Positions 13,201-25,284 of a DNA stretch of 64,000 nucleotides are shown here, one piece after another (the stretch's first letter is position 1; every line of letters starts with the position of its first letter). Under the pieces are notes generated by a model. It was not told the DNA's origin. It searched no databases and saw only the letters and a list, made by a program, of their open reading frames with translations. The stretch lies in contig JAAMPI010000101.1 in assembly GCA_013054445.1 (NCBI GenBank), forward strand, positions 1-64,000. Reading direction: 5' to 3'. A program made the position numbers and the translations under genes. This DNA comes from Cudoniella acicularis. Its lineage: Eukaryota > Ascomycota > Leotiomycetes > Helotiales > Helotiaceae.

Positions 13201-13596
13201 AGACGGACATCCAATTCCGCTTTTCTCTGCAGCAGAATCAATATCAATCCCGTATAACACGTCCAATGATATTAAGAGGAGGCAAATCTATACCCCTCCA
13301 TTAGCGATTCAAATTAATGCCCCATTACCCCGTAGGATTAATCCCCCTCTTTCCGACGTCCATCTCTCCACATACGGTGACCGGCCGACCCCCGGACAGG
13401 TCTTCAGGAAAGTGCTGTGCATACATCAATCACAAGCCTAACAAGCCTTAAAGAATGCTCTTCAACTAATATCAACCAATAGCACCCACCTCTTTACTGC
13501 ACCACCTCCTCGCAAGCCATGCAACAAGAACACCCCATGTAAAAGTGAGAACAGGAAGCTTAAACAGCGGCAGCGACTCTAATGCCCCCTCCCTAG
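10223..13596. other. long intergenic stretch without recognisable genes
   Basis: About 3.4 kb with only short open frames on either strand and no motif I recognise. The first 400 bp are T-rich runs typical of a 3' untranslated region. The motif ccag-a-tgtcggg-tt/tcgggc recurs near 12200, 12932 and 13105 in degenerate form, possibly a dispersed short repeat. Confidence 0.4.
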
Positions 13597-13702
13597 AAAA
13601 GCATGCAGCATATTACCGCTTGGAATCTTTATGAGCTGGCAAGAAAAGAAAAAGCATGCAGCATATTTCCGCTTTGAATCTTCATGAGCTGGCAAGAAAA
13701 GA
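13597..13702. repeat. 53-bp tandem duplication
   Basis: Two adjacent copies of a 53-bp unit, each containing gcatgcagcatatt, ccgctt and gaatctt, atgagctggcaagaaaag. The copies differ at a handful of positions. A local duplication upstream of the small membrane-protein gene; no function is evident. Confidence 0.75.
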
Positions 13703-13865
13703 TAAAGGAATGAATGCCTTTTTATCCACTTCTAACCCCCCTTAGCCTCGATCCGACACCCAAACCCCTTTTTCAGTTCATGAACTCTATCTACGCTTGG
13801 TGTTTCAGCTCGGTTCTCTCGAAGCCAAGAGGCCCAGACACCGCAAAATTTGACATCAGCAGCAA

Positions 13866-13884
13866 GAGAGAGAGAGAGAGAGAG
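13866..13884. repeat. GA dinucleotide microsatellite
   Basis: About nine GA units in the leader region roughly 200 bp before the small membrane-protein gene at 14083. Likely to be length-polymorphic. Confidence 0.8.
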
Positions 13885-14082
13885 CTCTCTTCAGGCTTTC
13901 ATTCTGAGCCTGCTCGACTCCGTCGTCCACAGAAACCCCATCACGACCAGGCAGGACCTTTGCTCCTCCCACTACCTTGGCTCAAAGGTTCCAACTCAAA
14001 GTCACTCGATCATTCAAGTCCAAGACCCCAAAATCCACTCAATCCTACATCTCCATCCAGCCTATACATAGGCTTAACAAAA

Positions 14083-14373
14083 ATGCGTACGTGACGAACA
14101 AACTCCACTCCCTCCTTGCTGCCATTGCAACAAACTAACTTCTCATTTTAATAATAAGTCTCCACGGGCGACATTTTGAACATCGCATTTGGCATCACAG
14201 CCACTATCTTCGCGGTCATCACGATAGTTGTAACGAAGAGGAGTTATGCCGCAGAACTGATAGCGCCAATTAGCGATCTCGAGAGGCGTCTTGATAAAGA
14301 AATCGAGGAGCGAGACATAGTGATGGTGGAGGAGGTGCACTTACGGAGATGGAGTAGTTTTAGGAGAGGCTAG
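14083..14373 (+). CDS. small single-span membrane protein (72 aa), tiny first exon
   Basis: Exon 1 is only four bases (14083-14086, ATG C). The intron is 14087-14158 (GTACGT...AAG, 72 bp) and exon 2 is 14159-14373. The product starts MLSTGDILNIAFGITATIFA, then a membrane helix continuing VITIVV to a positively charged KRSYA. An acidic/basic helical tail follows, with DLERRLDKEIEERD and ending WSSFRRG. Short fungal proteins starting with a T/S-GDILNI.FG helix are common in filamentous ascomycetes and mostly have no known function. The four-base first exon places the start codon almost at the splice site, so gene finders easily miss it. The splice is inferred from frame and sites, not proven. 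Confidence 0.65.
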
Positions 14374-14763
14374 GCAAAGAGAAAGGATATAGTAAAGAGC
14401 GGTTACCACGCAAGGACAGCTCACAGACAAGCAAACTAGATACTATGGCACAGGTCTTCGCTTCAATTACAATGCCAATTGCCAGCCTCAATTATTGAGA
14501 GGTCTGATGAAGAATTTTCTATTCTACCATACAGTATTTTTACTGCGATATATCATCGCTTTGATACCAAAGCACGCCCACTTGTGCAGACCGGTGGATT
14601 ATGCCACCGTGTAATCCATGATATCATGAGTCTTGTCTTTCCGGCCAGCAAACCACGAGCCAGCATGCAGAATATCGTCCCGTCACAATTAACTCCTCAG
14701 ATCCCGACATCATCTATCATCTCGCGTAATGTGTCTAACAACAGACACCCGGCATTCATAAAA

Positions 14764-17700
14764 TCAACTCCCCAAAAAGGAGGGATCCGAATCTTCGTCT
14801 CCCTCGATGATATGAATTTCTGTAGCGGACTCCTCCGCAGCTTCTTCATCAGTCGCTGCCGTTACCTTGATTGGAACCATATTCTCCAAGATGTCGTGAT
14901 GGAGTGAGATCTGGCTTATCTGACCGGACTCATCCATATCAGGGACCGGGCTTTGATCAATGAATGGTGTGCCATCTTCGTCTTCCGCCATGGTGTCAGC
15001 AAAATCTTCAAAACGAGCGCGCATCGAGCCTTGGCTTGCTGATGAATTGTGTTGAACACAATCACTTGCAGTATCATCTGCGCCGTCCATGTCCGAGCCC
15101 GTTCCGGATATTTGGCCTCTGGAGTTCGTCGCTAAAGTATCGAAACTCCAATTGCCAGTGATAAAACTGCTGGTAGCTTTGCCATTCAGGCTGCTATAGC
15201 CAACATTGTTATAATTCATTCCGCCCACGTCGATGCCTTCGTCCTCAATGCTGTCATGCAAGGCATCATGCATCATGGCGTCGCCAACAAGCAATGGAGC
15301 CGCATCATCGTCATTGTCTTCGTGGGCTTGGTAGGCAGGCAGGCTCTCGAGAGACGCTGGGTGCACAGTGGTCATCTCGGTACTATCCGAACCAGGATTT
15401 GGTCGATGGTGAGCTGCTCCTACTCCTGTCAAAGCGCTCGACGACCCACGAAAGGTATTTCCGACGAGGCCCCGGTCTTCCCCCGACCCAGTTGCATCAT
15501 CTTCCAGCGAGTCGGAGTCATTGTCGTATTTTCGAATGATATCTTGAAATCTGGGTCCGCCAAGGGGGACTTCAGATCTGCGCCTGTAGAACAGCAAGTA
15601 CGCACTTTGTGTTACGACTGCCTTCGGGTTTTTGGTCCTCGCAACAGATGAGTCTAAGAGCATTAGCTGAGCCAGTGTCAATAACGGAGCGTTCTCTTAC
15701 CATTATACTCGTACCACTCGCCATCGTGGAAATTTTTGGCGAACGCAGTGTAATGCCCACCGCCAAGTCCACCCCAATGATCATCGACAGCAAACAAATC
15801 GTAAATCTCTTCTTTACCTTCTTGAGTTTCAACAACCCTGGGGGTAAGGTCAAGTCCTTCGATTGGGAAGTCCACCATCACATCTAGCTTGTCCCTTCGC
15901 ATTGCGCTTGAGCTGAATCGCTTCAAATGCATGACAAGAATATCTGGTGTTTTCCACAGTTCAAATCGCTTGCTCGCTCTCCGATGCTCCTTGCATCGAG
16001 GGCAATACCAAGTGTCCATCTCTGAGAGAATCTCTTCTTTGCCAAATTCGTTAAGACAGTCGTCCAACGTGATACCATTCTTTCGGCGCTGATTTCGTGC
16101 TGTCCGTTTAGCATCCAGAAGCGGATCGGGAAGAGTTGGCATGTGGCTGATTGTATCACGTCCTCGAAAAGTGTCCTCGGGGCCATCAGATTCGTACACT
16201 GTATTATAAGCACTCACATTCCAGTCGACAATGATACCTTCTCCCAGACGTATGAGAGGTCCTAAATCCTGGTTATCTTCATCTAGGTCATCGTTTATTT
16301 GAGGATATTTTGATGCTCGCTGCATGCCCTTTCTTGAGTAAGTTTTGAGACCACGAGGACGACGCTTGTTGAAACCTACTCTAACCCCAGATCTTTGGCG
16401 GACAGGAAGAACCTAGTCTTCGGTCAGAGCAATTCTGGGTATGAGGCTAGAATGGTGCGCCATAGATCTGGGAGGTTTGAGCGAGAATTGAAGAAAAAGA
16501 CTTACATGGGGCCCTGATGACGATTGAGCGAGTTCGTCCTCGTCACTGGACTCCTCATCATTCATACGTGTCTGGTTCGAGAAACCGTTTGTCGCAAAGT
16601 TATCGTCGTCGCCACTGCTATCGGACTGCGCTTGGCCATTGCCAGCTTCGAATCCGTTTAATGAATCGTCGACTGTGGACGGAACTTGTGGCATTCTCGA
16701 TGCAAGAGAGGGATAAGCCTTATCTTCGTCCACCACATTCCAGCCAGATGGAATCAGTTCTTTTCCGCCACCAAAATAGCCAAGCTCAAATAAATTTTGT
16801 AATTCTGGATTCAAATATGAACCAGGATTGATAAATTTCGGCCGGCGTTTATTGAAAGCTTTCAAAGGTTTACTGGAATAAGTCAGTCCCGACTTATGCA
16901 GAAAAAAAGTTTATTAGAGTACTTACGATTCCTTTTCTGAACCTGTGGACGCCTTCTCGGTAGAATTGCCAGGTACGATCGGTTCTTTCGTAGCAACATC
17001 TACGAGTTCATCTTCTCCATCGATGAACTCGCAACTACTTTACTGCCACCTGAAGAATCTGCATCGGATCCTGTGGTAAGAACAATATCTGGATCGACAC
17101 TATCCGCAACACTTGCATCTGCATCATCCTCATGGAATGCAGGATAAGTCGTAAATGTAGCAACTTTTTCAAGCACTTTTCGATTAATTGAATTGAGATC
17201 TCGAGCCTAGGTAGGAAAGAATCAGTTCCATCCCATAAATTTCAGACAATTCTATCTTACCTCTTCTCTCGTCACGACGATGAAATGTGGTGCTGGGACA
17301 AGAGCCCAATTTTTCTTGTATCTGCTGTGTTTATCGGGATTCGGTCGACGATGGAAAACAGGAACAAGCATCTTGTCAGCCATAGGATCGTCGTAATCTT
17401 TTGGAATATCATCCTCTTCCTCATCTTGACCGAACGATAACATGGATTTTGCCTTGCCCTTTTTCGCTGATTTGCGTTGAGGTGGCCAATTTGTCGGTTT
17501 TGCTTCGAGCTCATACATTGCCACAACATCATTACTTTGGATCTCCTCAGAAGCAACGTTGAAGTCGCTGTAGATTTTGTAGAATTTGCTCTTAAATTCC
17601 TCGGCTGCGAATAATCTCTCCACAGGAACGTCAACTCGCTTACTTACGAACTCTTTCAGGGCTAAAATGCTACCCTGTTTATCCATATCGACATTGATTA

Positions 17701-20120
17701 TGACTGGTGCGTCGTTGAGAGGAAAATAGTAAAGTTGGTGGCTCCAAGAGTTCTCAATCGGTAATTGAAGTGTCAAGTTGTTGAAAGGGTCAAAAGTAAT
17801 GCTGACTTTTGAACAGACAGGGCAAACGAGTGTTGATTTGTACATTCCCGTAAACAAATCTGCGATGACTGAGTCATCTCTCTTTTTGGTAATGTCCCAC
17901 ACCTGGGCGGCCATTTGCCGAATGGCTTCTGGGTTGTTGACCATGTCATCTGTTGAATCTGGTTTTTCGATGTATGGTTTCTTCTTCACGCGGCTTAAAT
18001 CCTCTTGTAATCCATCAAGAAGAAAGCCGAGGAATTCTTGGGAATCCTGTTGTCCGTAGCCAGAGAAAGAAGGCGCAAATCTGCCAATTGTGTTCTTGAA
18101 ATTTCGTGGAGCAACCGAGGTAGGAACTGGCTCCCGATATATTTCTTCCAGAAGACGTTCATAGGCCAGAGCAACTTCACCATGATTCCCTAAGGGATTC
18201 TCCTTGTTCAATTCGCTCTTTGCAGCACCAGTGAGGAAGTATTTTGTCAATTCCTCAACACTTCGTACGCATTGGAGAGCCGAATTCATGTAGCAGGTAT
18301 TGCCAAGGTTACTCAATCCCACGGTCCCATATGCTCTTCCAGTCTTTTGAGCTCGACCGCGAGTCATGGGGCCCAAGGGATTTGGGCTGTTCCTGCCACT
18401 ATTTGGCGCGCTCTGTGATACTCCGGTCCTGGTCATGGCCGAAGAAGTGATTTTTGAATAGGGCTTTGCCGTTTGATTGGAGACAAAGTTGTTACCATCC
18501 GTTGCCTCGTCTATTACTATCGTCTGGCTATCTCCAAGGCCTGTGAAGAGAAGGTCACTACTTCCATTGTAGTTGGGGTCGGTACTAATGTCCCGCTGTC
18601 CGTTTATCTGTCCAACCAGTTCTCTTCCATTGTCTTTTTCGAGTTGAAGGAACGTCGGCACGTCTAACAGAAGTTGGGTCCAGGAATCCTGTGGCCCACG
18701 AGGTGGAGCCACTTGGGCAGGTGCAGGAGATCCAGGTCTTGATGAGGGAGGCGTAACAGCACTGACAGCTGGTGCAACAGGGTCGGCTGCAGGTAATAAT
18801 TGTGGAACCCGCCAAATGCGAACCTTCCTCGAAGGTTCAGTTTCGGACTTCTCCTTGATCTTCTTCAAAAAGTCGTAGTACCTTGCAGATCTACTAAAGA
18901 CGAAGATGGGTGCTGGAGGGTTTGACACTTTCAGCTTTTGTGGAATTAGAATGCCGCTGTGTTCAGACCAGAGCCTGTGTATGGTAAAGATTGGAGGGTG
19001 AAGTTCAAAAGACATGTTGGGTACGCCAGTCTTGTCAGGATTCGTGTTATGGGCATATCGCACAATTGGAATGGAGCCAGGCATGAGACCGTACCATTCA
19101 ACGACAAGACGCCATGCGTCCTCAGGGCACAGGATGAATTGATCGAAAGCATACCCAATTTTCAATTGAACAAAGTCGTCGCCGTTTGCGTCTTTGATAA
19201 TCTGTTGGATGATATCTGAATTGTCGACTGGCCCAATTTCTCCCTCTGGCTCGATTTTACTGTGCTTTCTAGCTTCTGAGCCTCGATCTTGGACACGATT
19301 AAGCCAGCGCTTGGAAACCAAGTACATCTTCTCTCCTTCCTCGGGGATTCTTTGCGCGGCCGCTTCGCACAGCGTGGTTACAGTCTTGATCTGGGAATCA
19401 ATCGAAGGCACATCTATATCGCAGTAGTCAGTAGATTGCTTTGAGAGGCTTGGTAGGTTCACTCACCATTATCAGATTGAGTAGTGGCTGCTGTGCTTTG
19501 CTCCTGGTCTGTGGAAGTGCTTGCGGAGTCCACTTCAGCTCCATTCCCCAGCATATCTACCGACTGGTTCCGCTTGACATTTTTCAGGCCCTCGGTAGCG
19601 TCTGGCGGGTCGGATGATGGGGCAGAAACCATTTCGATATCATCCTTCTGGGACGAGGGTGCATCCGACTCCTCCAGATCCGACGCCCGCCTCTTTAGCG
19701 GCGAAGATGATCTCTGTGGCAGGTCTGCGGCTCCACCCATAATAGCCTTCCGAGCGAATGTGCCGATGGGAGACTGGCTCCTGTTTGTATCGTACTCGTT
19801 CGGGGCAAGCGAGGCTGCTCGATGCGGTGCCGCTGAGATACCTCTCCTCTCGCCGTCGATGGAGAGGCCAGCGTATGCTGCACTGGGCGAGCTGGCCGCA
19901 GACGAGGTGTAGTCGAATGCCCCAAGAGATGAGGACCGCTGTGCGAATGAGGGGGGCTGCGAATGAAAAACTGCGTCGGAGTCTGGAGCGTCGAATCGGA
20001 GATGATCGCGGCTGGCTTGAGGGCCGCAGTCTTCCACCGACTTCAGAGGGGTATCTGGGTTGTTGTCGGAATCCTGACCTTGTATATGCTGAGGAGAAAG
20101 CTTTCGTTTCTTTGTGGAAG
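14764..20120 (-). CDS. ubiquitin carboxyl-terminal hydrolase, UBP12/USP15-like, with one-base frame break
   Basis: Deubiquitinating cysteine protease that removes ubiquitin from conjugates. Six minus-strand exons: about 20120-19467, 19413-17261, 17206-16927, 16872-16506, 16412-15701 and 15653-14764, with introns of 47-93 bp. Order: a Ser-rich disordered N terminus with a KKRKLSP nuclear-signal-like motif; a DUSP-like domain (LVSKRWLNRVQ); then the USP core. The Cys box is GLSNLGNTCYMNSALQC, followed by GYGQQDSQEFLGFLLDGL, zinc-ribbon cysteines CPVC and CPRC, and the His box GGLGGGHYTAFA with WYEYND completed by splicing. A long acidic insert splits the catalytic domain and an acidic tail follows. 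Exon 3 is one base short: its first frame stops at TAG in ...MEKMNS, while the frame EFIDGEDELVDV reads on and splices correctly into exon 4. The shift lies at about 17030-17045. With one base added all exons from 20037 sum to 1658 codons. The start codon is not resolved: the open frame reaches upstream past 20037 without an ATG, so a further 5' exon is likely. Confidence 0.88.
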
Positions 20121-20299
20121 ACGTCGTGAAGGTGAGCTGCCCTTGCAGCTCTGTGTTGGCTTGCGGGAGCAGTTGCAGTTGTTGTGTAGCGAGAAGGGAG
20201 TGGAAGTTTCCTTGTCACAGGAGGCTGCAGGAAGGGGCCGACTGCATGTGCGAAATGGTTATGACCAGAGACAGGGCGATGGACATAGGAGGTTGAATT

Positions 20300-22905
20300 G
20301 AAGGTCTAAAAGTGAAAGGAGCCTGCGGGTGGACGTGAACATGAAGCTGAGCCTCGAGGTTCGGTTCTGCTCTTTGGGGTTGTGTTGCACTTGCTTGTTA
20401 GGCGAGACAATGATGAACTGCAGCCTGGTTAGCGGAGAAAACACGCAGAGTTTTTGGCGCGATCTTGGCGGCCAACAGTGCAGGCAATGGCGACGGTGAT
20501 GGCGACAAGGACGGTGATGGCGATGGCAAAGGCTAAGGCGAAGGGTTCCGATGCTTTCAAAGGAGGCGATGGGGGAAAAGAGGTTGTTTACCGTGTGAAA
20601 GCGTGGAAATATTGGTCTTCTGGTCGTCGCGTTGCGCTGCGCTGAAGCCTCTGAAAAGTTTGAATATCTGCGCGTGCACGCGAGTTGATTCACCTCTGCC
20701 CCGAGAGTCATGCGGGAGGTAAGGCTGACACTTTCAACTTCTCTCTTGAGCAGCTCAATATAATTCAATTATCTCACTAACACCCGTTGCGACGATCAAT
20801 CTCTTTTGCTAGTGCCTACAGTGAATTATCGAGGATGTGGTGATCTTCGTGTCCCTCAAACAATTTTGAAGAACTGGTTTGAAACTAGGTGGTTGGACGC
20901 CTTTTCAAGCAACTTTCCCTCACAAACTGTCCTTCACATTAGCTCTCATTATCCTCTTGTCTGCAGGCTCTTGCTCCGAGTTTGCTTTTCATGCTTAATA
21001 CCTGGATGACAATTCTACCCGCGTCCAAAGCATCAAAAGCGGCTTGTTTGAGCAATTGTCTCTATTCATTCTTCGTCTTAGCGTCTTATTAACCTCTTCA
21101 ACATCAGCAGCAGCCTTTGAACTTGAAACCTTTAGCTTGACAAGTTCTACAAAAATATTATTTTGTATTTTACTAACTAGCTAATCAAATAAACATCGTG
21201 GAATAACACAAATCACACCCAAGTTATTTAACAATACAAAGTTGAAGAGCAACTGAAAATACAAGATTTAGCTATCCTTCAATAGCATGAGCTTCACCTT
21301 ATCTAAATTAACACTCCACAAAGAATGACTGAAAGGAAGATCATCTTATTGCACAAAAGGACTTCACGCCGACCGATTAGGAATTCTCTAAATCACGTGA
21401 AAAATTCTTTGATAAAACGCTTTGCGATTAGTTATGATTGGTTCGGATAACTAAAACAAAGAGCACCCAGAACTGTCAGATCCCCGTCTCCTTTTTTCTT
21501 CCCGTAAATCTTTGTCACCAGTTAGATTTTTACCTCTGTAGGAAGTAAAGATACAGAATGATCCAAATTTTGAAGTTGAAATAGAATAAAACCTGGCAAT
21601 CGGAGGGTTTGATTTAAAATAAAGTTCGCGCTTGTTTCCTCACACACGAGTTAAGATAGAAATACTTTCAGGCATAAACTCTTGGCTCATCCAAAATAAG
21701 TGCGCAAAGGAGATCTTATTCTACGACCCCAATTTGTTTTCAAATTTCTCTTCTTCTATAAGACTGTTTGAAAATGATAGAGATTCAAACCAATCTATCT
21801 GCGAATCAGAACAAACTCTAGGAAATCAATTCAGATGGACATTGGATGCCAAGCAATGGTGAGTTTATAGTACCACGAACCTAAAAGCCCGTCGTATAAT
21901 CTTACTCGCCACCAAAATTCTAACAGTTCATTTGTGCATGAATTAGGTAACAAATTGAATCAGGTCAAGGCAGATTTTGTCAATGCGTCACTCCAGCCGC
22001 ACAGCCACTTTGCCTTCTTTTCCACAAACAACCCCACAAACACCACTATGTAGAGAACTGCCAGAAAGGGCCTTTCTCGCTGCTTCTCACACACCACCAT
22101 CTACACCCTGAGATCTACTCTGGCTTTGCAATGGCATACATGCAGCTTGTCGTCATTTGCATTCTGACGTGACCTGTAAGCAGCCTCCCAGCCTCAAATA
22201 GTCAAGCCACATCAGCACAGCCTCACAGGCTGCTGCATGGGAGTTGAGAAAGAAACCCCAACCACGGCAGGTTGTTGTCACATTCCAATTCGGCACTACC
22301 GGCCTTCTTGCCATGCTCCAATCACGCCAAGCAATTATACAACGAGACGATAGCCTCACAGTCTTATATGAGGGGAAGCCGGTCGCATGCTCTTTTAGGT
22401 TGGGTTCACAGAGCGGCCCACCGTTAATGCCTTGGGCGATTGGCCCATCCACGCAAATGCTGCCTTTCTGCTGCTGCCGACATGCAGGAGGGGAGGCGCT
22501 GCAGTAATGCAGTAATGCAGACTTTGGTGTTGTCAGCTGGCTTGTCTATGAGGTCCTAGGGCATGTTACAGGAGAGTTTTTCAACCCATGAAAAGCTGTG
22601 CACCTATCCTGTTGTGGATACCGTTGAGTAGAAGTTTTGCCCTCTTTTGCCTTGCCGACATGAGTCAAATTGGGGCACCCCAGATTTTAGGTAGCTAGGC
22701 TGCGTGTTTGCCTAACAAGGCAGGACTATATATATTTTCATTGATGCATTTCTCCGTCCATTTTTTCCCCATTCAATTCCCATCCATTGGGAAAGCGTTT
22801 ACTCTGTTAGCACATTCCCACATTGGTTTGCTGCCCTCTTTATTCCATCCTTCTTCTGAGCATCATCGCTCATATATATATACCTTTCACTTCTTCTCGA
22901 GCACA
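20300..22905. other. intergenic between UBP12-like and BCS1-like genes
   Basis: No gene supported. 20300-20760 is the probable 5' region of the minus-strand hydrolase. 21100-21900 is AT-rich without open frames of note. The last 60 bp before 22906 contain tatatatata near 22870 and a C/T-rich leader for the BCS1-like gene. Confidence 0.4.
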
Positions 22906-23889
22906 ATGAATTCTTGTCGCACGAGTTATCCGCAAGGCGATATGCCTGCCGCATCCAATCCCAATTGGGCTGCAGACCCGACTCATCTCAATACCCAGAC
23001 AGCTCTCCTGGATGCCTTCTTCCCCGGATTTTCGTTACTCTCCTCGGGATTGTACAAGTATTCAAAAATCGACTTGTCGGTTTATGTCCCAATAATCATT
23101 GTGCTGGGCGTAGTTGTCATAGCTTTCCGATACGCCTCGCAATGGTTTTGGGAATTCATGGATACGTATCTGATGTCTACTGCCGATATCCGAATTGACG
23201 ATGAGATGTACAACATGCTCATGAGTTGGATTGCGAATCAACAATTTGCAAAACGTTCTCGCCGATTTGTTGCCAATACCAACCTCAACTCTCGCATGTG
23301 GTTTCTTTGGAGGGAATACGGAGACGACGAGGATAAAGAGGATGAGGCTACCATTGATTTCGATGCGGATTCGAACCCAGTTGCAAAAATTGGCGGCAAA
23401 AAGGAGAAAAAGGTCCGATTCACACCTTCTTTTGGCACTCATTACTTCTGGTACAAGAGCCACTTACTCGTTTTTCGAAGAACGAAAGACCCTAGGCAGG
23501 CGGCATGGGGTCCAGTCAGTGAACGGGAAGAGATCTCGGTTTCCAGTTTTGGCAGAAATCCAGCTGTTCTCAAAGACTTATTGGATGAGTGCCGATCAGA
23601 GTTCATGAAGAATGATGAGAGCAGGACGGTGATATATCGTGGCGGACTAAAGTCTGGAACCTCCGAGGTGCAGTGGACGCGATGTATTTCGCGTGTTTCA
23701 CGGCCTTTCTCAACAGTTGTGCTGGATGAGTCGGTCAAGCAAAGCCTCCTGGATGATATGAAGGATTATCTCCATCCATACACAAGACGTTGGTACTCAA
23801 ACCGCGGTATTCCATACAGACGAGGATACCTGTTATACGGGCCGCCTGGAACTGGGAAAAGGTCTCTTACTCCCGCGAAGCGGGAGTAA
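22906..23889 (+). pseudogene. BCS1-like mitochondrial AAA-ATPase, truncated at Walker A
   Basis: N-terminal half of a BCS1-type AAA protein (family role: translocation and assembly of the Rieske protein in respiratory complex III; many fungal paralogues have no known role). From ATG 22906 the protein has a polar start, one membrane helix (IDLSVYVPIIIVLGVVVIAF), then the BCS1 N-terminal domain, and the run-up to the ATPase: RRGYLLYGPPGTGK. Right after the Walker A lysine the reading frame enters RSLTPAKRE and stops, where Ser/Thr and the rest of the AAA domain should follow. The break coincides with the first base of a perfect palindrome (23861-23895). Walker B, sensor motifs and the arginine finger are all absent downstream, so no ATPase activity is possible. 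Family members usually exceed 450 residues; this has 327. Confidence 0.85.
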
Positions 23890-23895
23890 GAGACC
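23861..23895. repeat. perfect 16-bp palindrome with 3-nt loop at the BCS1 break point
   Basis: Arms 23861-23876 and 23880-23895 are exact reverse complements (outer end ggtctctt, inner end tcccgc) around the loop gaa. It sits exactly where the BCS1-like gene is interrupted. The arm sequence resembles the start of the 86-bp repeat unit that follows (ctcttactctcgcgatgcggg), so both may belong to one inserted element. Confidence 0.9.
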
Positions 23896-23984
23896 TCTTT
23901 ATTTCGGGGACGGCGCGGGGGGTTCTTCGTCACACGTGCCTCACCCCACCCACGCTACTTTTTAAGGAAGGAATGGAAGAGAGG

Positions 23985-24156
23985 GCTCTTGCTCTCGCGA
24001 TGCGGGGGGGGGTTCTCCGTGACGTGCTCCCAAAAACTACTTTTCAAGGAAGGAAGGAATGGAAGAGAGGGCTCTTACTCTCGCGATGCGGGGGGGGGTT
24101 CTTCGTGACGTGCTCCCAAAAACTACTTTTCAAGGAAGGAAGGAACGGAAGAGGGG
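23985..24156. repeat. 86-bp tandem repeat, two full copies plus a degenerate one
   Basis: Units 23985-24070 and 24071-24156 are nearly identical. Each begins gctctt.ctctcgcgatgcggg with a G run, then cgtgacgtgctcccaaaaac and ends in an aaggaaggaatggaagag stretch. A more divergent copy precedes them (about 23900-23984). Open frames through it are repeat artefacts. Ambiguous bases at 24211 and 24216 lie just downstream, where the assembly may have collapsed copies. Confidence 0.85.
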
Positions 24157-24300
24157 GCTCACCAATCCCATCCGCGGCGCCAATTCTTGCCCTTTCAACC
24201 TCACCCTCTTNGTCANCATCTTCACCTCTCTCTCTCTCTCATCCGTCACGTAACAACATCGGGTTTATTTAACCAAACTTCACATCCCAATTGCATCAAC

Positions 24301-25284
24301 ATGTCAATGACAATTCCCTCCATTACCAATATAGAGAGACATGCAGAGAGTATGTTCTCGTCGATTTGCTCTCGTCGTGATTTATCTTCAGCTAACAATA
24401 TATTGTTCCAGCAAGTGGTGAAGGCTCCAAGAAGGCCAGGCGGTCCCCATCAGCTCCTGGAAACAAATCTACTAATGCTCAGAAAGCTCTAACAAACGCC
24501 TCAGTGGCTGCTGTAGGCATGCGACCGGCGATTCTTCCACCTGGAAATACTGTTGAAAGGCTTCATCTCGCTGGTCCATCGTCAGGTGCTATCTTGTGGG
24601 CTATCGTTCCCAACCAAGGCTCGCAGTCCCCAGCACTTCTGCAGCCACTGCCTATGATCCATTACCTCGGATCATACCTCTATTTCTCAACAAAGATCGA
24701 AAGCTTGAGAAGTGCCTATCTCGCGGCTGCATCAAACACTCACTCCTTCTCAACCTTTCACTCCAAACTAATGGAGCTCATCAACGAGCCCATTTTACCT
24801 TCCAGGTCTACGAAAGGGACTCTTTCAAATGCAACGATCTTGCAGAACCAATGGGAAACGAACCCTTCGAAGGTGTAGAAATCAGCAGACAGGCAAAGCC
24901 CAGCGTCGCATTTCTGGATTCTGAGCGCGAACAGGGGTTCCCAATATTTGTGCAAGGGGTGAAGGTTGGGAGGGAGAAATCACATACGAAGACGGCGAAG
25001 GATGTTTTGCGCCTTGATTGTCTGCAAAAGGATACCTCGAGATGCGAAAGCTGTGGAATCGACCGGATAACGAGACCGACAACGGGAGGGGAGAATTAGA
25101 TGATAGTTTCGATGAAAGTCGAATCTATGTGCCTACAAGGGACATATATGTGGAACAGGAGATATATGAGAGGTATTTCGAGGTGGATGTTGAGTATGGC
25201 GCGACGCTTCAGAGGAAGGGGCGTGGAGAGGTTGTGACCTATAGCATGAAATTTTTTGCTACGCGTTGTTTGGGTGACTTGTGA
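24301..25284 (+). CDS. unknown protein, three exons, 3' end frame-ambiguous
   Basis: I do not recognise this family. A consistent model starts at ATG 24301 with exon 1 24301-24349, intron 24350-24411 (GTATGT, gctaac branch, CAG), exon 2 24412-24585, intron 24586-24644 and exon 3 from 24645. It reads MSMTIPSITNIERHAET, a basic Ser-rich linker GEGSKKARRSPS, then RPAILPPGNTVERLHLAGPS, and ATAYDPLPRIIPLFLNKDRK. The frame ends at 25099, giving 225 residues. However, around 25025-25035 a one-base shift opens a second frame to 25284 with strongly protein-like content (DESRIYVPTRDIYVEQEIYE). The true protein probably continues there through a missed intron or a frameshift, to about 290 residues. No membrane segment or signal peptide. 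Confidence 0.5.

Noticed and set aside
23790..24272. 160-residue open frame across the 86-bp repeat
   Set aside because: It consists of translated tandem repeats and N bases; no independent coding signal.
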